DNA of 47,700 nt, taken from Candidatus Zixiibacteriota bacterium (GTDB lineage: Bacteria > Zixibacteria > MSB-5A5 > GN15 > FEB-12). The notes beneath the pieces were generated by a model, which was not told where the DNA came from, made no database searches, and was given only the letters and a program-made list of their open reading frames with translations. A program made the position numbers and the translations under genes. The DNA is taken from contig CP070777.1 in the NCBI GenBank assembly GCA_020346225.1, positions 2,689,172-2,736,871 of the forward strand, read 5' to 3'. Shown piece by piece: positions 35,040-43,439 of the stretch; within the stretch, counting starts at the first letter, position 1; every line of letters starts with the position of its first letter.

Positions 35040-36241
35040 GATGTCCCCGCCAGTATGGATACCATCCTGTCGATATCGCTGTCGCTGACGTACGCGTGCG
35101 TGGGCAGCGTCAGGAGGCGGTCCACCACCTGCTGCGCCCCGTTGAAGGAATCGCAGGCGGAGGCCAGGTGCTTCTCGATTCCCGGTATCCGCCGGATGGT
35201 CGATGGATACATGGTCGACGCTGATATTCCCGCCGCTTTGAGCGCCGTAACCAGCCGATCGCGGTTCTCCCTGTCCCGCGCCAGTACGGGCAGTCTCAGA
35301 TAGGCGGGACAGTCTGTCCGCTCGTAGCCCGGAATGTCATACCGGTTAAGCGGTGCAATTTTTTCGGCGAGCATCCGGGCATTTTCCCGGCGTGCGTCAT
35401 TGAGCCGGTCGAGGTGTCGATAGACGGTTCCAAGCAGAGCCGTTTGAAAATTCGTCATCCGGGCGGCGTCAAACTCAGGGTCAAAGACCGTTTCGCCCAG
35501 TTTCAAAAGGGGCATCCGCGCCGGAAGCCAGAAAAGTCGAGGTCGCAGAAGCAGACTCACCGCGGCGACTTTGGCGATCAGGGCCATTTCGGAAAGAATG
35601 CCGGCCTGCGGCAATTGCATGATTTCTCGTCTTACTTCCCCTGCAATGCCGTCTTCGTCGGTAAGCAGCACGCCACCGGTATAGGCTGTAAGGTTTTTAC
35701 CCCGGCCGAGACTGAAAAATCCTATATCGCCGAGGCATCCCGAAGGTTTCTCTCGATGGCTGGCGCCCATCGACTGAGCCGCATCATCAACCAGATAAAT
35801 TCCTCGCTGCCGCGCCAGACATCTCAGTCTTCGCCAGTCGCTCATGATTCCGAAAAGGTCATTGCCCACGATGGCCAGCACTCGGCCGAAGTTGGCGCTC
35901 TCGAGCCTTTCGTGGCAGTAGTCCATGGTGCTCGGATCAATGTCCGCCAGCCTGATTTTGAGACCGCACCGGGCGACCGCCGCCGCGACCGTGTAGCAGG
36001 TGTAGGCTGGCATGATGACCTCGTCGCGCACCGGGCCGGCCAGCTTCGAAAGAGCTTTCAGGCTCACCATCAGGGCGGTACGGCCGGAATCGAGCAAGAA
36101 GCAGTGCCCGGCACTGGTGCGTTCGGCAATAAGCCGCGTCGCGGTGTCGGTGCCCGAGCCCGGCTGCAGACGCAGGGCGAGCGCTCGGGCGATATCGGTT
36201 GCCGCTATCGGTGAACCGGCGGGGGCTAACAGGCGAAACAT
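35036..36241 (-). CDS. DegT/DnrJ/EryC1/StrS-type PLP-dependent aminotransferase
   Basis: This 401-residue protein of the sugar-aminotransferase family makes amino sugars from keto sugar nucleotides. Visible features are LDSGRTALMVSLKAL (~50-65), PAYTCYTVAAA, the cofactor-binding LVDDAAQSMGA (~150-160) and the Schiff-base Lys ~182 in LGRGKNLTAYTGG. The Lys motif is slightly unlike the common SFxxxKxLxxGEGG, as in the branch often found in PEP-CTERM-type exopolysaccharide clusters. AAGGAG lies about 11 bases upstream of the ATG. With the deacetylase next to it, the polymer probably contains amino sugars. Confidence 0.88.
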   Translation of the reverse strand: MFRLLAPAGSPIAATDIARALALRLQPGSGTDTATRLIAERTSAGHCFLLDSGRTALMVSLKALSKLAGPVRDEVIMPAYTCYTVAAAVARCGLKIRLADIDPSTMDYCHERLESANFGRVLAIVGNDLFGIMSDWRRLRCLARQRGIYLVDDAAQSMGASHREKPSGCLGDIGFFSLGRGKNLTAYTGGVLLTDEDGIAGEVRREIMQLPQAGILSEMALIAKVAAVSLLLRPRLFWLPARMPLLKLGETVFDPEFDAARMTNFQTALLGTVYRHLDRLNDARRENARMLAEKIAPLNRYDIPGYERTDCPAYLRLPVLARDRENRDRLVTALKAAGISASTMYPSTIRRIPGIEKHLASACDSFNGAQQVVDRLLTLPTHAYVSDSDIDRMVSILAGTS

Positions 36242-36280
36242 CGTAAAGGTGGCTCCTTGCGCAAACGGCCGACGCTGCCG

Positions 36281-37312
36281 CTACGGAAAATTCTTTATAA
36301 GTTTTGGGCCGACGGCGTTGGCAATCGCCAGCGGCAGTTTTCGCCACAGCCCGATGAAGAGACGGTACCTGGGATTGCTCGGGTTAACCATCGGAATTTC
36401 CTGCGTTTTGTTCAGGTGGTACTGCCAGCTCAGTTGCGTCGGTTCCGGCGCCCACTGCTTTTTGAATTTGAATGTATTCGACTCCCACGTTGACCGGCCG
36501 AAATCAAAAAAGCGATAACCGCCCTCGCAACCGTCCTTTATCACCCGCCAGTACAAAGCGTGGTTGGGACAGTATTTCAGATACTCGCGGTAGGCGGAGG
36601 CCGACGGCACGTAGAGACGATCTTTGAAAGAGAGCACCAGCCCTCCGGCAATGACTCTGCCGCTCATTCTTACAAGAATTATTCGGGCCGAATCCTTGAA
36701 AGTGGTCAGGATTTCGGCGAAGAAGTCGCGACCCCAGACGGGAGTGCCGAGATCACGCATGTTGCGCGCAAAGACTTTGTAGAACGCGCCCAGAAATTCC
36801 AGCCCGCCCAGCTCGGTCGTCAATCCCGACTTATCCGCCTTGCGAATCTGGTTCCTCAGCTTGGCGTTGAAACCGGTCCAGACCTTCTCCGGATCACGGT
36901 CGAGCTGAAGGAGGAAAGTGACCTTCTTTTGGGAAGTCGGGAGATCGACGGCGGTGGGGTTGACCGACCGTAGTTCCATGAACTCGGCCCGCGCCTGCTC
37001 TGTGATCTCGCGCCCTCTGGCCACAAGAAGCTGCTCGGTCGCGGCGTCGGCAGCGCACACACCGCCGTAGTCGATCCAGGGCAGGGACACGAGGTAGCGG
37101 CTCCGCCACCAGGTTTTCACCTCAAACAGCGGCAGAATCCCGGTCACCTGCTGGCCGTCGACGGCGAGAAGATAACGGGGAGTATGCCCGAGGCCTTTAG
37201 CGATGACCTCCATCCAGCCAATATCGTGCGCAATGGTGGCGTTATCGGCCTTTTCAACGAAGGTACTCCAGGCCGCCTTATAGTCGGCGGTGTACTCCAC
37301 AACATCTGTCAC
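36281..37312 (-). CDS. FemAB-like GNAT acyltransferase
   Basis: The 343-residue protein has two GNAT-like halves as in FemAB/FemX proteins. Typical segments are FLLQLDRDPEKVWTGFNAKLRNQIRKADKSG, YKVFARNMRDLGTPVWGRDFF, and GGYRFFDFGRSTWESNTFKFKKQW near the C-terminus. These match the FemAB proteins linked to exosortase/PEP-CTERM exopolysaccharide systems. The reaction would be aminoacyl or acyl transfer to a cell-surface precursor; the donor is unknown. GTG start. No exosortase or PEP-CTERM protein lies in the window. Confidence 0.88.
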   Translation of the reverse strand: MTDVVEYTADYKAAWSTFVEKADNATIAHDIGWMEVIAKGLGHTPRYLLAVDGQQVTGILPLFEVKTWWRSRYLVSLPWIDYGGVCAADAATEQLLVARGREITEQARAEFMELRSVNPTAVDLPTSQKKVTFLLQLDRDPEKVWTGFNAKLRNQIRKADKSGLTTELGGLEFLGAFYKVFARNMRDLGTPVWGRDFFAEILTTFKDSARIILVRMSGRVIAGGLVLSFKDRLYVPSASAYREYLKYCPNHALYWRVIKDGCEGGYRFFDFGRSTWESNTFKFKKQWAPEPTQLSWQYHLNKTQEIPMVNPSNPRYRLFIGLWRKLPLAIANAVGPKLIKNFP

Positions 37313-37364
37313 TTAGGGTCAAGTCCTTTCAATTGTTGCCGTGAGCCGGGGAGGGGTGCGGTTT

Positions 37365-38807
37365 TCAAGCTGCAACGCGCGCCGGCGCGGATTGGTTTCC
37401 GCCTGACTCACTTTTCTTTTGAACGCACATCACGAAGGCCACAATCAATATGTAGATCGTCCACAGGTGCGGATAGTAGGCCGTCGACAAAAACGAGGCG
37501 CAGGCAAAGTACCCGATCAGGCTGCCTATCATGGCGTTAGCCAGATACTGCCTGGTCGCGTCTCCGCTGTCGGGAACCTTGCCCTTCTTGATTCTGAAAA
37601 GCCAGCGGAAAGCGATTGCGATCATAAGCAGGTAAAAAATCATACCCAGAACGCCCAGTTCTGCAAGAACCTGGATCCATACTCCGTGGAAAGCGCGGCC
37701 CCACTGCGTGTGGGGGTTGCGCTCTCCGTACACGTAATAGGGCATGTGAATGCCGCCGTTGGCGGCACCGACACCGATCACGGGATAATCCAAAAACATT
37801 CTCAGCCCGGCATCCCAGTACCTCAGCCTCGCGTTAGCTGTGGATTCCGAGGTATCCGTGACCGTGCCTACCTCCGACCAGTATTGAGAGGGCGCGAACA
37901 GTGCGGCGGCCGCGGCAAGAAAAGCCGTCAGGACAATCACCGCCAGCTTCCGCCGGACATTGAGAATTCCGTACACCAGTACCGCGGCCAGCCCGACCCA
38001 GCCGCCTCTGGAGAAACTGCTTATGACGGCGAGAATGAATATCAGCAGCAGCACGCCGCTCAGCAGGCGGGTCTTGCCTTTCAGATAGAAAAGACCAAAA
38101 AACACAAACGGTATCATCATGTTTATGGCCATGGCGAAATCGTTTTCGTCCCCGATAAAGCCGCCTCCTACCATGCCGCTGGTATACTGCCCGGTGGTGG
38201 CGATATAATGTTGCCCGGTCACGAATGTCAGGATACCCTTGACGGCAAAATACAGGTGAATCACCAGCAGCAGCCAGACTATCTTGGTTACCCGCTCAAG
38301 CGAAGTCACCACGTTGGTCGCGATTATGAACATGAGAAGGTAGATGGCCATCGCCTGGGTTATCTGATAGGCATAGTAGTTGTTCACGGCGCTGACCACG
38401 GTGGCACCGATAACCGCGACAAAGGCAAGAAAGACGGTGTGGAACCAGCTCCACTTAATCCGGCTTCGGGAAACCACCAGCGACACCACCCATGACACCA
38501 GGGTCAGAATTTCAATCAGCATGGTCAGCCTCAGCGGCCTCAGAAACGGTAGGAAATCGTACGGCCTCAGAACGCTGTAAAGGAAGAAGAAGTACACGCC
38601 CAGGTACGGGTTCCGAAGAATAAGCACGAAGCCGGCGACGGCCGGGACCAGCGCAATAACCAGATACTGCGCCATTTTGGGCAGAAACGGCAAAGCCAGC
38701 CCCAGCAAGACGGAAATCACGATGAGCACGAAGATAGCGAGCTGACGCCCGGTTACGATCATCCTCGAGCGCGACACCGGAGGCCGATAATGTACTTTTT
38801 GCTCCAT
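37365..38807 (-). CDS. O-antigen ligase / polymerase-like membrane protein
   Basis: I place the start at ATG 38807, which has GGAG (38817-38820) 9 bases upstream, giving 480 residues; the frame extends to 38948 but that stretch overlaps a candidate promoter. About ten to twelve membrane helices are visible, and the Wzy_C/WaaL region lies in the large periplasmic loop (SFSRGGWVGLAAVLV earlier; NPHTQWGRAFHGVWIQVLAELGVLG around residue 365). It would polymerise lipid-linked repeat units or ligate the finished glycan to its acceptor. It is the first gene of the minus-strand polysaccharide operon. Confidence 0.87.
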   Translation of the reverse strand: MEQKVHYRPPVSRSRMIVTGRQLAIFVLIVISVLLGLALPFLPKMAQYLVIALVPAVAGFVLILRNPYLGVYFFFLYSVLRPYDFLPFLRPLRLTMLIEILTLVSWVVSLVVSRSRIKWSWFHTVFLAFVAVIGATVVSAVNNYYAYQITQAMAIYLLMFIIATNVVTSLERVTKIVWLLLVIHLYFAVKGILTFVTGQHYIATTGQYTSGMVGGGFIGDENDFAMAINMMIPFVFFGLFYLKGKTRLLSGVLLLIFILAVISSFSRGGWVGLAAVLVYGILNVRRKLAVIVLTAFLAAAAALFAPSQYWSEVGTVTDTSESTANARLRYWDAGLRMFLDYPVIGVGAANGGIHMPYYVYGERNPHTQWGRAFHGVWIQVLAELGVLGMIFYLLMIAIAFRWLFRIKKGKVPDSGDATRQYLANAMIGSLIGYFACASFLSTAYYPHLWTIYILIVAFVMCVQKKSESGGNQSAPARVAA

Positions 38808-38931
38808 CCCAGTATTCTCCGACATCAGGCGGAAGGTGATTCCGGGCCGGTCATGTCGGCTCTGCCAGCCGGGGCGTTCTTCCTTCCCCCCCATTGCTAA
38901 ACCGTTTGTTGATAAACATGTTCCCCCTGTT

Positions 38932-38961
38932 CTAATAAACCCAAACAAGCTTTGCCGTCAA
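38932..38961 (-). promoter_or_regulatory. Candidate promoter of the polysaccharide operon
   Basis: On the minus strand TTGACG (38956-38961) and TATTAG (38932-38937) are separated by 18 bases. Transcription would start near 38925, leaving a ~118-base leader before the ATG at 38807. This agrees with the downstream start chosen for the ligase-like gene. Confidence 0.35.
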
Positions 38962-39125
38962 CAGCAATTATCGCCCCTTGCGCCAGGCAGGTACAGGTCC
39001 GTTGACTTCCGCTCACAGTTCAGTTAGCTTGAAAAGGCTGGGTCTCTGCCCGCTTATTAGACCGCGGCAGCGCCGACTATCACAATAATCAACGCGGGGG
39101 CAAGGAACAAAACCGCTTCGGGGCC

Positions 39126-39140
39126 TGTTAACGCTTAACA
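39126..39140 (+). promoter_or_regulatory. Possible operator upstream of comA
   Basis: TGTTAA (39126-39131) and TTAACA (39135-39140) form a perfect 6-bp inverted repeat with a CGC spacer, 76 bases before the comA start. It has the size of a dimeric repressor site. It occurs once in this region, so the call rests on symmetry alone. Confidence 0.25.
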
Positions 39141-39216
39141 AGTAGGCGTAGTGTCTGAGGAAACTCTGTAAATCCAGACTAACTCGGAAAATTTATCTTA
39201 GAAAGGTATCTCTAAA

Positions 39217-40062
39217 GTGCCTAAGAAGAGTACGTCCGGCGCCGGGGGGAAACCGCCCGCCGGAGAAAAGCTTCATACTCGCGACTACCTGGGGTTGATC
39301 GGCGTTGCGGATCTGCCCCCGCGCACCAGCGGTTTTGACCCGGGGTATGACCCGTGCACGGTGGAAAGTCATTTGGAGCAGAGCGGCCACCTTATATCAG
39401 TGCTTAAGATCTCGATGGCCTGTTGGCAGGTGGCCGACGAGGCCTCTACCCGGAGGAAAGTCAAAGCCGCCCGCCGTTTGAACGTTCCGGTGTGTACCGG
39501 CGGCGGCCCCTTCGAGGTGGCTGTTTCCTTCGGGCGGCTCGAAGAATATCTCGACCTCTGTGCCGACATCGGTGTCAACCGGGTCGAAGCCGGTGAGGGC
39601 TTCACCGATTTGAAGCTGAAGCCGTCCGAAGTGGTGACTCTTGCCTCCCGGCGCGGTTTGGAAGTTCAGTTCGAGGTCGGCAAAAAGCATGGCGGCACTT
39701 TCGGCACCGATGTGGTATCCGCCCTGATCGACCAGGGTAACAGCTGGCTTGACGCCGGTGCCAAGGCAATCGTGATCGAGGCTCGTGAAAGTGCCGAGGC
39801 CGTGGGTGTGTTCGACGCAAACCACAATATGAACACCGCTCTGGCCGAGCGCTTTGTCGAAGCCTTCGGCATGGACCTGACCGTCTTCGAGGCTCCCGAC
39901 AAGCGCAGTCAGTTTGCCTTTATGAACCACTTCGGACCCCAAGTGCACCTGAGCAATGTCAGGCTTGAAGAGCTTCTGCGAGTCGAAATCTATCGTCGCG
40001 GTCTGCACTCCGATGCTTTCCAGCACGACAACCTCAGGCCCGGAGGTCCGGCCAAAAAGTAG
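39217..40062 (+). CDS. comA: Phosphosulfolactate synthase (ComA family)
   Basis: The 281-residue protein belongs to the ComA TIM-barrel family, which adds sulfite to phosphoenolpyruvate to give (2R)-phospho-3-sulfolactate. Matching segments are GLIGVADLPPRTSGFDPGYDP near the N-terminus, the KISMACWQVAD strand, VPVCTGGGPFEVA, GVNRVEAGEGFTDL, EVGKKHGGTF and IVIEARES. The enzyme is known from methanogen coenzyme M synthesis and from sulfolactate formation in Bacillus spores. The start is GTG 39217 with AAAGG ~10 bases upstream. It opens a five-gene plus-strand operon with comB next (14 bases apart), so the first two steps to sulfolactate are encoded together. Confidence 0.9.
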   Translation: MPKKSTSGAGGKPPAGEKLHTRDYLGLIGVADLPPRTSGFDPGYDPCTVESHLEQSGHLISVLKISMACWQVADEASTRRKVKAARRLNVPVCTGGGPFEVAVSFGRLEEYLDLCADIGVNRVEAGEGFTDLKLKPSEVVTLASRRGLEVQFEVGKKHGGTFGTDVVSALIDQGNSWLDAGAKAIVIEARESAEAVGVFDANHNMNTALAERFVEAFGMDLTVFEAPDKRSQFAFMNHFGPQVHLSNVRLEELLRVEIYRRGLHSDAFQHDNLRPGGPAKK

Positions 40063-40076
40063 CCGGGTTATCCCCT

Positions 40077-40787
40077 GTGGAAAAAAAGGTTGTCATCGAT
40101 TGTTTTCAGACGGGCACTTTTCGCTACCGCAACGAGTACGCGATTGTGGTGGTTGACGTAATCCGCGCCACCACCACCGCTACCACCGCTCTGGACCGCG
40201 GCTGGCGAGTCTTCCCGGCGCAGACCACCGACGAAGCTTTTGTGATCGCTTCGACCAAGGAGGATCCGCTCTTGGTGGGTGAACTCGGTGGCAACATGCC
40301 GTACGGTTTCCATCTCACCAACAGTCCGGCTCAGGTTGCCGCCCGCACCGATACGCACCGTCCGATGATTCTGGTCTCGTCGTCCGGCACGGCCCTGGTG
40401 ATGAGTTCGGCGGGTAGTCCGGCCGCCTATATAGCCTGCTTTAGAAATTTCACCGCGGTGGCCAATCATCTCATCGCGCACCATGACCGCGTCGCCGTGG
40501 TGGGGGCCGGCACCAGAGGCCAGTTCCGCAAGGAGGACCAGATGTGCTGCGCCTGGATAGCCGAAAAACTCGTGGCGGCCGGCTATAAGCCCGAAACGCC
40601 TCAGACGAGGGAGTATATCTATCGCTGGAGCGGAGCCAGGCCGGAAGAAAGCCGCACCAGCGAGAGCGCCGATTACCTGAGAAACTCCGGGCAGACGGAG
40701 GATCTCGAATTCGTCATCAGTCACTATGATGACCTCGATATCGTTCCGGCGCTGGTGAACTATGAATTGAAGGTTGTCAACCGTTGA
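40077..40787 (+). CDS. comB: 2-phosphosulfolactate phosphatase (ComB family)
   Basis: The 236-residue protein matches the Mg-dependent ComB family, which removes phosphate from 2-phosphosulfolactate to give (R)-3-sulfolactate. Characteristic segments are VVVDVIRATTTATTAL (~23-38), LVGELGGNMPYGFHLTNSPAQ, ILVSSSGTALVM and VAVVGAGTRGQFRKEDQMCCAW. The start is GTG 40077, without a clear ribosome site; translation may be coupled to comA. It ends in TGA 40785-40787, overlapping the TTG start of the next gene. No sulfolactate dehydrogenase (ComC) or sulfopyruvate decarboxylase (ComDE) is present, so the pathway seems to stop at, or branch from, sulfolactate. Confidence 0.9.
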   Translation: MEKKVVIDCFQTGTFRYRNEYAIVVVDVIRATTTATTALDRGWRVFPAQTTDEAFVIASTKEDPLLVGELGGNMPYGFHLTNSPAQVAARTDTHRPMILVSSSGTALVMSSAGSPAAYIACFRNFTAVANHLIAHHDRVAVVGAGTRGQFRKEDQMCCAWIAEKLVAAGYKPETPQTREYIYRWSGARPEESRTSESADYLRNSGQTEDLEFVISHYDDLDIVPALVNYELKVVNR

Positions 40788-42034
40788 AGTTTGCCGACAA
40801 CACAGTCCCGGTGGCAGTCCTCAACTGCAAACTGGGCGCGCTGAGTATCATGCGGAGCCTCGGCCCTCTGGGCGTGCCGCTGTATGGAGTCGATGCCGAC
40901 CCGCGGTCGCCCGGCATGGTGTCAAGGTACTGCCGCAGGAAATTCCTGCAGGACCTCGATGAGCGCAGGCCGCAGGTGCTGGTCGATTACCTTCTCGATG
41001 TCGGGAAAAAGGTCGGTTCCCCGGCCATTCTCATTCCTACCTCCGATGAGACTTCGGTATTTGTAGCCGAACAGGCCGACCGTTTGAAAGAGGCGTTCGT
41101 GTTCCCCCAGAACCCGCCCGAGCTGGTCACCGACCTCATGGACAAGAAGAGGATGTACCTGCTGGCCCGCCAGCACGACATTCCCACCCCGTTCACGGAG
41201 TTTCCCCGAAACATCGATGACGTTCATCGATATGCCGGGAAGGCGCTCTTTCCGGTGGTGCTGAAAGGGATTCTGGGTAATCGACTCTACGCGCGCACCG
41301 GCAAGAAAATGGTCATCGTGAGCTCGAAGGATGAGCTTATCCGAAATTACCGGCTGCTCGAAGATCCCGACCAGCCCAATCTCATGCTTCAGGAGTGCAT
41401 CCCCGGCGGTGACCACGAAGTCTATATATTCAACGGTTATTTCGACGCCAATTCGGACTGTGTGGTACCTTTCACCGGACACAAGGTCAGGCAGTTTCCC
41501 GTTCACGTCGGCTGTGCCTCGCTGGGAGAGAGCCGCTGGAACCGCGATGTGGCCACCCTCACCATGGACTTCATGAAGGCGCTCGGTTACCGGGGTATCC
41601 TTGATATCGGCTATCGTCTCGATCCCAGAGACGGGCTTTACAAGGTGCTCGATATCAACCCCCGGATTGGCCAGGCCTTCCGCATGTTCGTGGCTGAAAA
41701 CGGCCTGGACGTGGTGCGGGACTTGTATCTTGATTTCACCGGTCAGGCCAGATTTCCCGCGGTGCCGCGCGACGGTCGCCGCTGGGTTATTGAAGATTTC
41801 GACATCATTTCGTCGATCGATTACTACCGCGAAGGTTCACTGACTTTCGGGCAGTGGTGGCGCTCGTTCCGTCGGCTCGAGGAAGCCATGTGGTTCAGCT
41901 GGCGGGACCCGATCCCGTTTATCAGAATGAGCGCAAGCCTCCTCAGGCGGGCGGCCGGGTCTGTCCTCAGAAGTCTCGGGCTGCTCAAAAGGAAACCCGC
42001 CGCGGCCGTTCTTACGGAAGCGCCCGAGGTGTAA
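40784..42034 (+). CDS. ATP-grasp family ligase in the sulfolactate operon
   Basis: The 416-residue protein starts at a TTG that overlaps the comB stop (TTGA), with AAGG about 10 bases upstream. It shows ATP-grasp layout. The N-terminal domain contains VAVLNCKLGALSIMRSLGPLGVPLYGVDAD, and the ATP-binding part has LFPVVLKGILGNRLYARTGKK and LMLQECIPGG. The metal site is YKVLDINPRIGQAFRM, where Asp takes the place of the usual Glu before INPR. A C-terminal helical extension (~345-400) contains YYREGSLTFGQWW and recurs in the truncated gene at the right end. It probably forms an amide or ester through an acyl phosphate; sulfolactate as a substrate is inferred only from the neighbours. Confidence 0.85.
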   Translation: MKFADNTVPVAVLNCKLGALSIMRSLGPLGVPLYGVDADPRSPGMVSRYCRRKFLQDLDERRPQVLVDYLLDVGKKVGSPAILIPTSDETSVFVAEQADRLKEAFVFPQNPPELVTDLMDKKRMYLLARQHDIPTPFTEFPRNIDDVHRYAGKALFPVVLKGILGNRLYARTGKKMVIVSSKDELIRNYRLLEDPDQPNLMLQECIPGGDHEVYIFNGYFDANSDCVVPFTGHKVRQFPVHVGCASLGESRWNRDVATLTMDFMKALGYRGILDIGYRLDPRDGLYKVLDINPRIGQAFRMFVAENGLDVVRDLYLDFTGQARFPAVPRDGRRWVIEDFDIISSIDYYREGSLTFGQWWRSFRRLEEAMWFSWRDPIPFIRMSASLLRRAAGSVLRSLGLLKRKPAAAVLTEAPEV

Positions 42035-42036
42035 CC

Positions 42037-43377
42037 ATGCAGCAGGTCGAACTTCGGACGGGAGCCTGGTACAACGACCGAACGGTCCGGCTCACGTTTC
42101 CTGATTCATGGGATATCGCCGCCTACTGGCCCGATACGCCGCCTCCTCTCACCGAAGATGAAATTGCGCAGAGGATCGCCGCGCCGGTCGGTCAACCTCC
42201 CCTGTCGGAACTGGCCCGGGGCAAAAATAGCCCTGTTATAATTGTCGATGACCTCTCACGACCTACACCGGTGTTCAAAGTCATGCCGCATTTGCTGAAA
42301 CAGTTTGACGCCGCCGGCGTAAAAACCTCGGATATACGAGTCCTGGTGGCGGCCGGCACTCACGGTAAGCAGGACCCGCGGGCTTTGGTCAACAAGATTG
42401 GCCGGGAGGTGTTCGAATCATGCCGCGTGATAGAGCACAACGACCGAAAGAACGTCAAGTATGTCGGTGCTACCTCCTTCGGGACGCCCGTCTATGTCAA
42501 CGCCGAACTGGTCGACGCGGATCTGATCGTGGGCGTGGGTGGCATCTATCCGCAGCACACCACCGGTTTCGGTGGTGGCGGCAAGCTGGCCCTGGGAGTG
42601 ATGGGGCGCCGGACCATCAAACACCTGCACTTCGGCCACCGCCCGGTCGGCGGGAACTACAATATCGAGAACGATTTTCGGCGCAACGTGACCGAGATGG
42701 CGCTTATGGTCGGTCTGCGTAGCATATTCACAATTCACCCCGGAGCCAACCTCGAAATCGTCAACCTGGCGGCCGGCGATTTTACGAGTTACTACGCTGA
42801 GGCGGCACGATTCTCCCGGGAGGTTTATGACGCCCCGGCGCCCGACGACGCCGACGTCGTTATCGCCAACGCATACCCGTCGGATGTCTCTTATACTTTC
42901 ATGCGAAAGGCGAACAAACCCATTCTCTGCGCGGCCGCCGGCGCCACGAAGATTATGGTGGCCTCCAACCACGGCGGGCTGGGCCACCACGGCCTCTATC
43001 CCCAGGGCAAAAGTCCCCGATACCTTGAGTACAAGGAACTGTTCGACCGGGTTACGATAATGAAGCCGACAACCATCGTCAGGAAACTGGTGAAGCGCTT
43101 GACTCCGGGACGCAAACAAACGGTATCCGCGGCGGAAACGCCCCAGGCTCCGGCTCCGATGGCGCAGGAAAAGCTGTATATCTATACGCCCCCGGGCGGC
43201 AGCACCGATCTGCCGGCCATGGGAGGTGTCGAGGTTCTGTATGACTGGGATAAGGCCCTTCAGATGATTACCGAACAGCATAAAGAAAAAGCGCCGATTC
43301 GCGTGAGAATATACCCCTGCGCCTCGCTGCAGTGTATCGGGGCGCGGGAAGTTACAACGGCCGCTCATATGGAGTGA
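42037..43377 (+). CDS. LarA-like (nickel-pincer nucleotide) 2-hydroxyacid racemase homologue
   Basis: With ATG 42037 (GAGGT 5 bases upstream) the protein has 446 residues; the longer frame would overlap the ATP-grasp gene. It belongs to the LarA/DUF2088 family of nickel-dependent lactate racemase and its homologues. Family landmarks are present: DDLSRPTP (Asp71-72, Arg75), AAGTHG (His109), PQHTTGFGGGGK (His174; Lys183 as the presumed cofactor-binding Lys) and HLHFGH (His198/His201, a Ni ligand candidate). LarA inverts C2 of 2-hydroxyacids, and sulfolactate is such an acid, so sulfolactate epimerisation is a reasonable inference. An Ala/Pro-rich linker (~360-380) precedes the last domain. The cofactor genes larB, larC and larE are not in the window. 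Confidence 0.85.
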   Translation: MQQVELRTGAWYNDRTVRLTFPDSWDIAAYWPDTPPPLTEDEIAQRIAAPVGQPPLSELARGKNSPVIIVDDLSRPTPVFKVMPHLLKQFDAAGVKTSDIRVLVAAGTHGKQDPRALVNKIGREVFESCRVIEHNDRKNVKYVGATSFGTPVYVNAELVDADLIVGVGGIYPQHTTGFGGGGKLALGVMGRRTIKHLHFGHRPVGGNYNIENDFRRNVTEMALMVGLRSIFTIHPGANLEIVNLAAGDFTSYYAEAARFSREVYDAPAPDDADVVIANAYPSDVSYTFMRKANKPILCAAAGATKIMVASNHGGLGHHGLYPQGKSPRYLEYKELFDRVTIMKPTTIVRKLVKRLTPGRKQTVSAAETPQAPAPMAQEKLYIYTPPGGSTDLPAMGGVEVLYDWDKALQMITEQHKEKAPIRVRIYPCASLQCIGAREVTTAAHME

Positions 43378-43439
43378 GTCGGGTTCCGTTGGTGTCGGTT
43401 GTAAGCAGAAAGTTGCGCTAACGGTCGACAGGAATGGTC

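Larger units (their letters stand above)
38808..39216. other. Divergent control region between polysaccharide and sulfolactate operons
   Basis: The 409 bases hold the candidate minus-strand promoter above. A plus-strand TTGACT (39002-39007) has only a poor -10 (TAGCTT, 39025-39030). There is also a perfect dyad, TGTTAA-CGC-TTAACA (39126-39140). No gene is visible. Confidence 0.45.

Noticed and set aside
37419-38495. A 358-codon plus-strand frame opposite the O-antigen ligase-like gene
   Set aside because: Antisense of hydrophobic codons gives a His/Gln/Arg-rich product with no domain.
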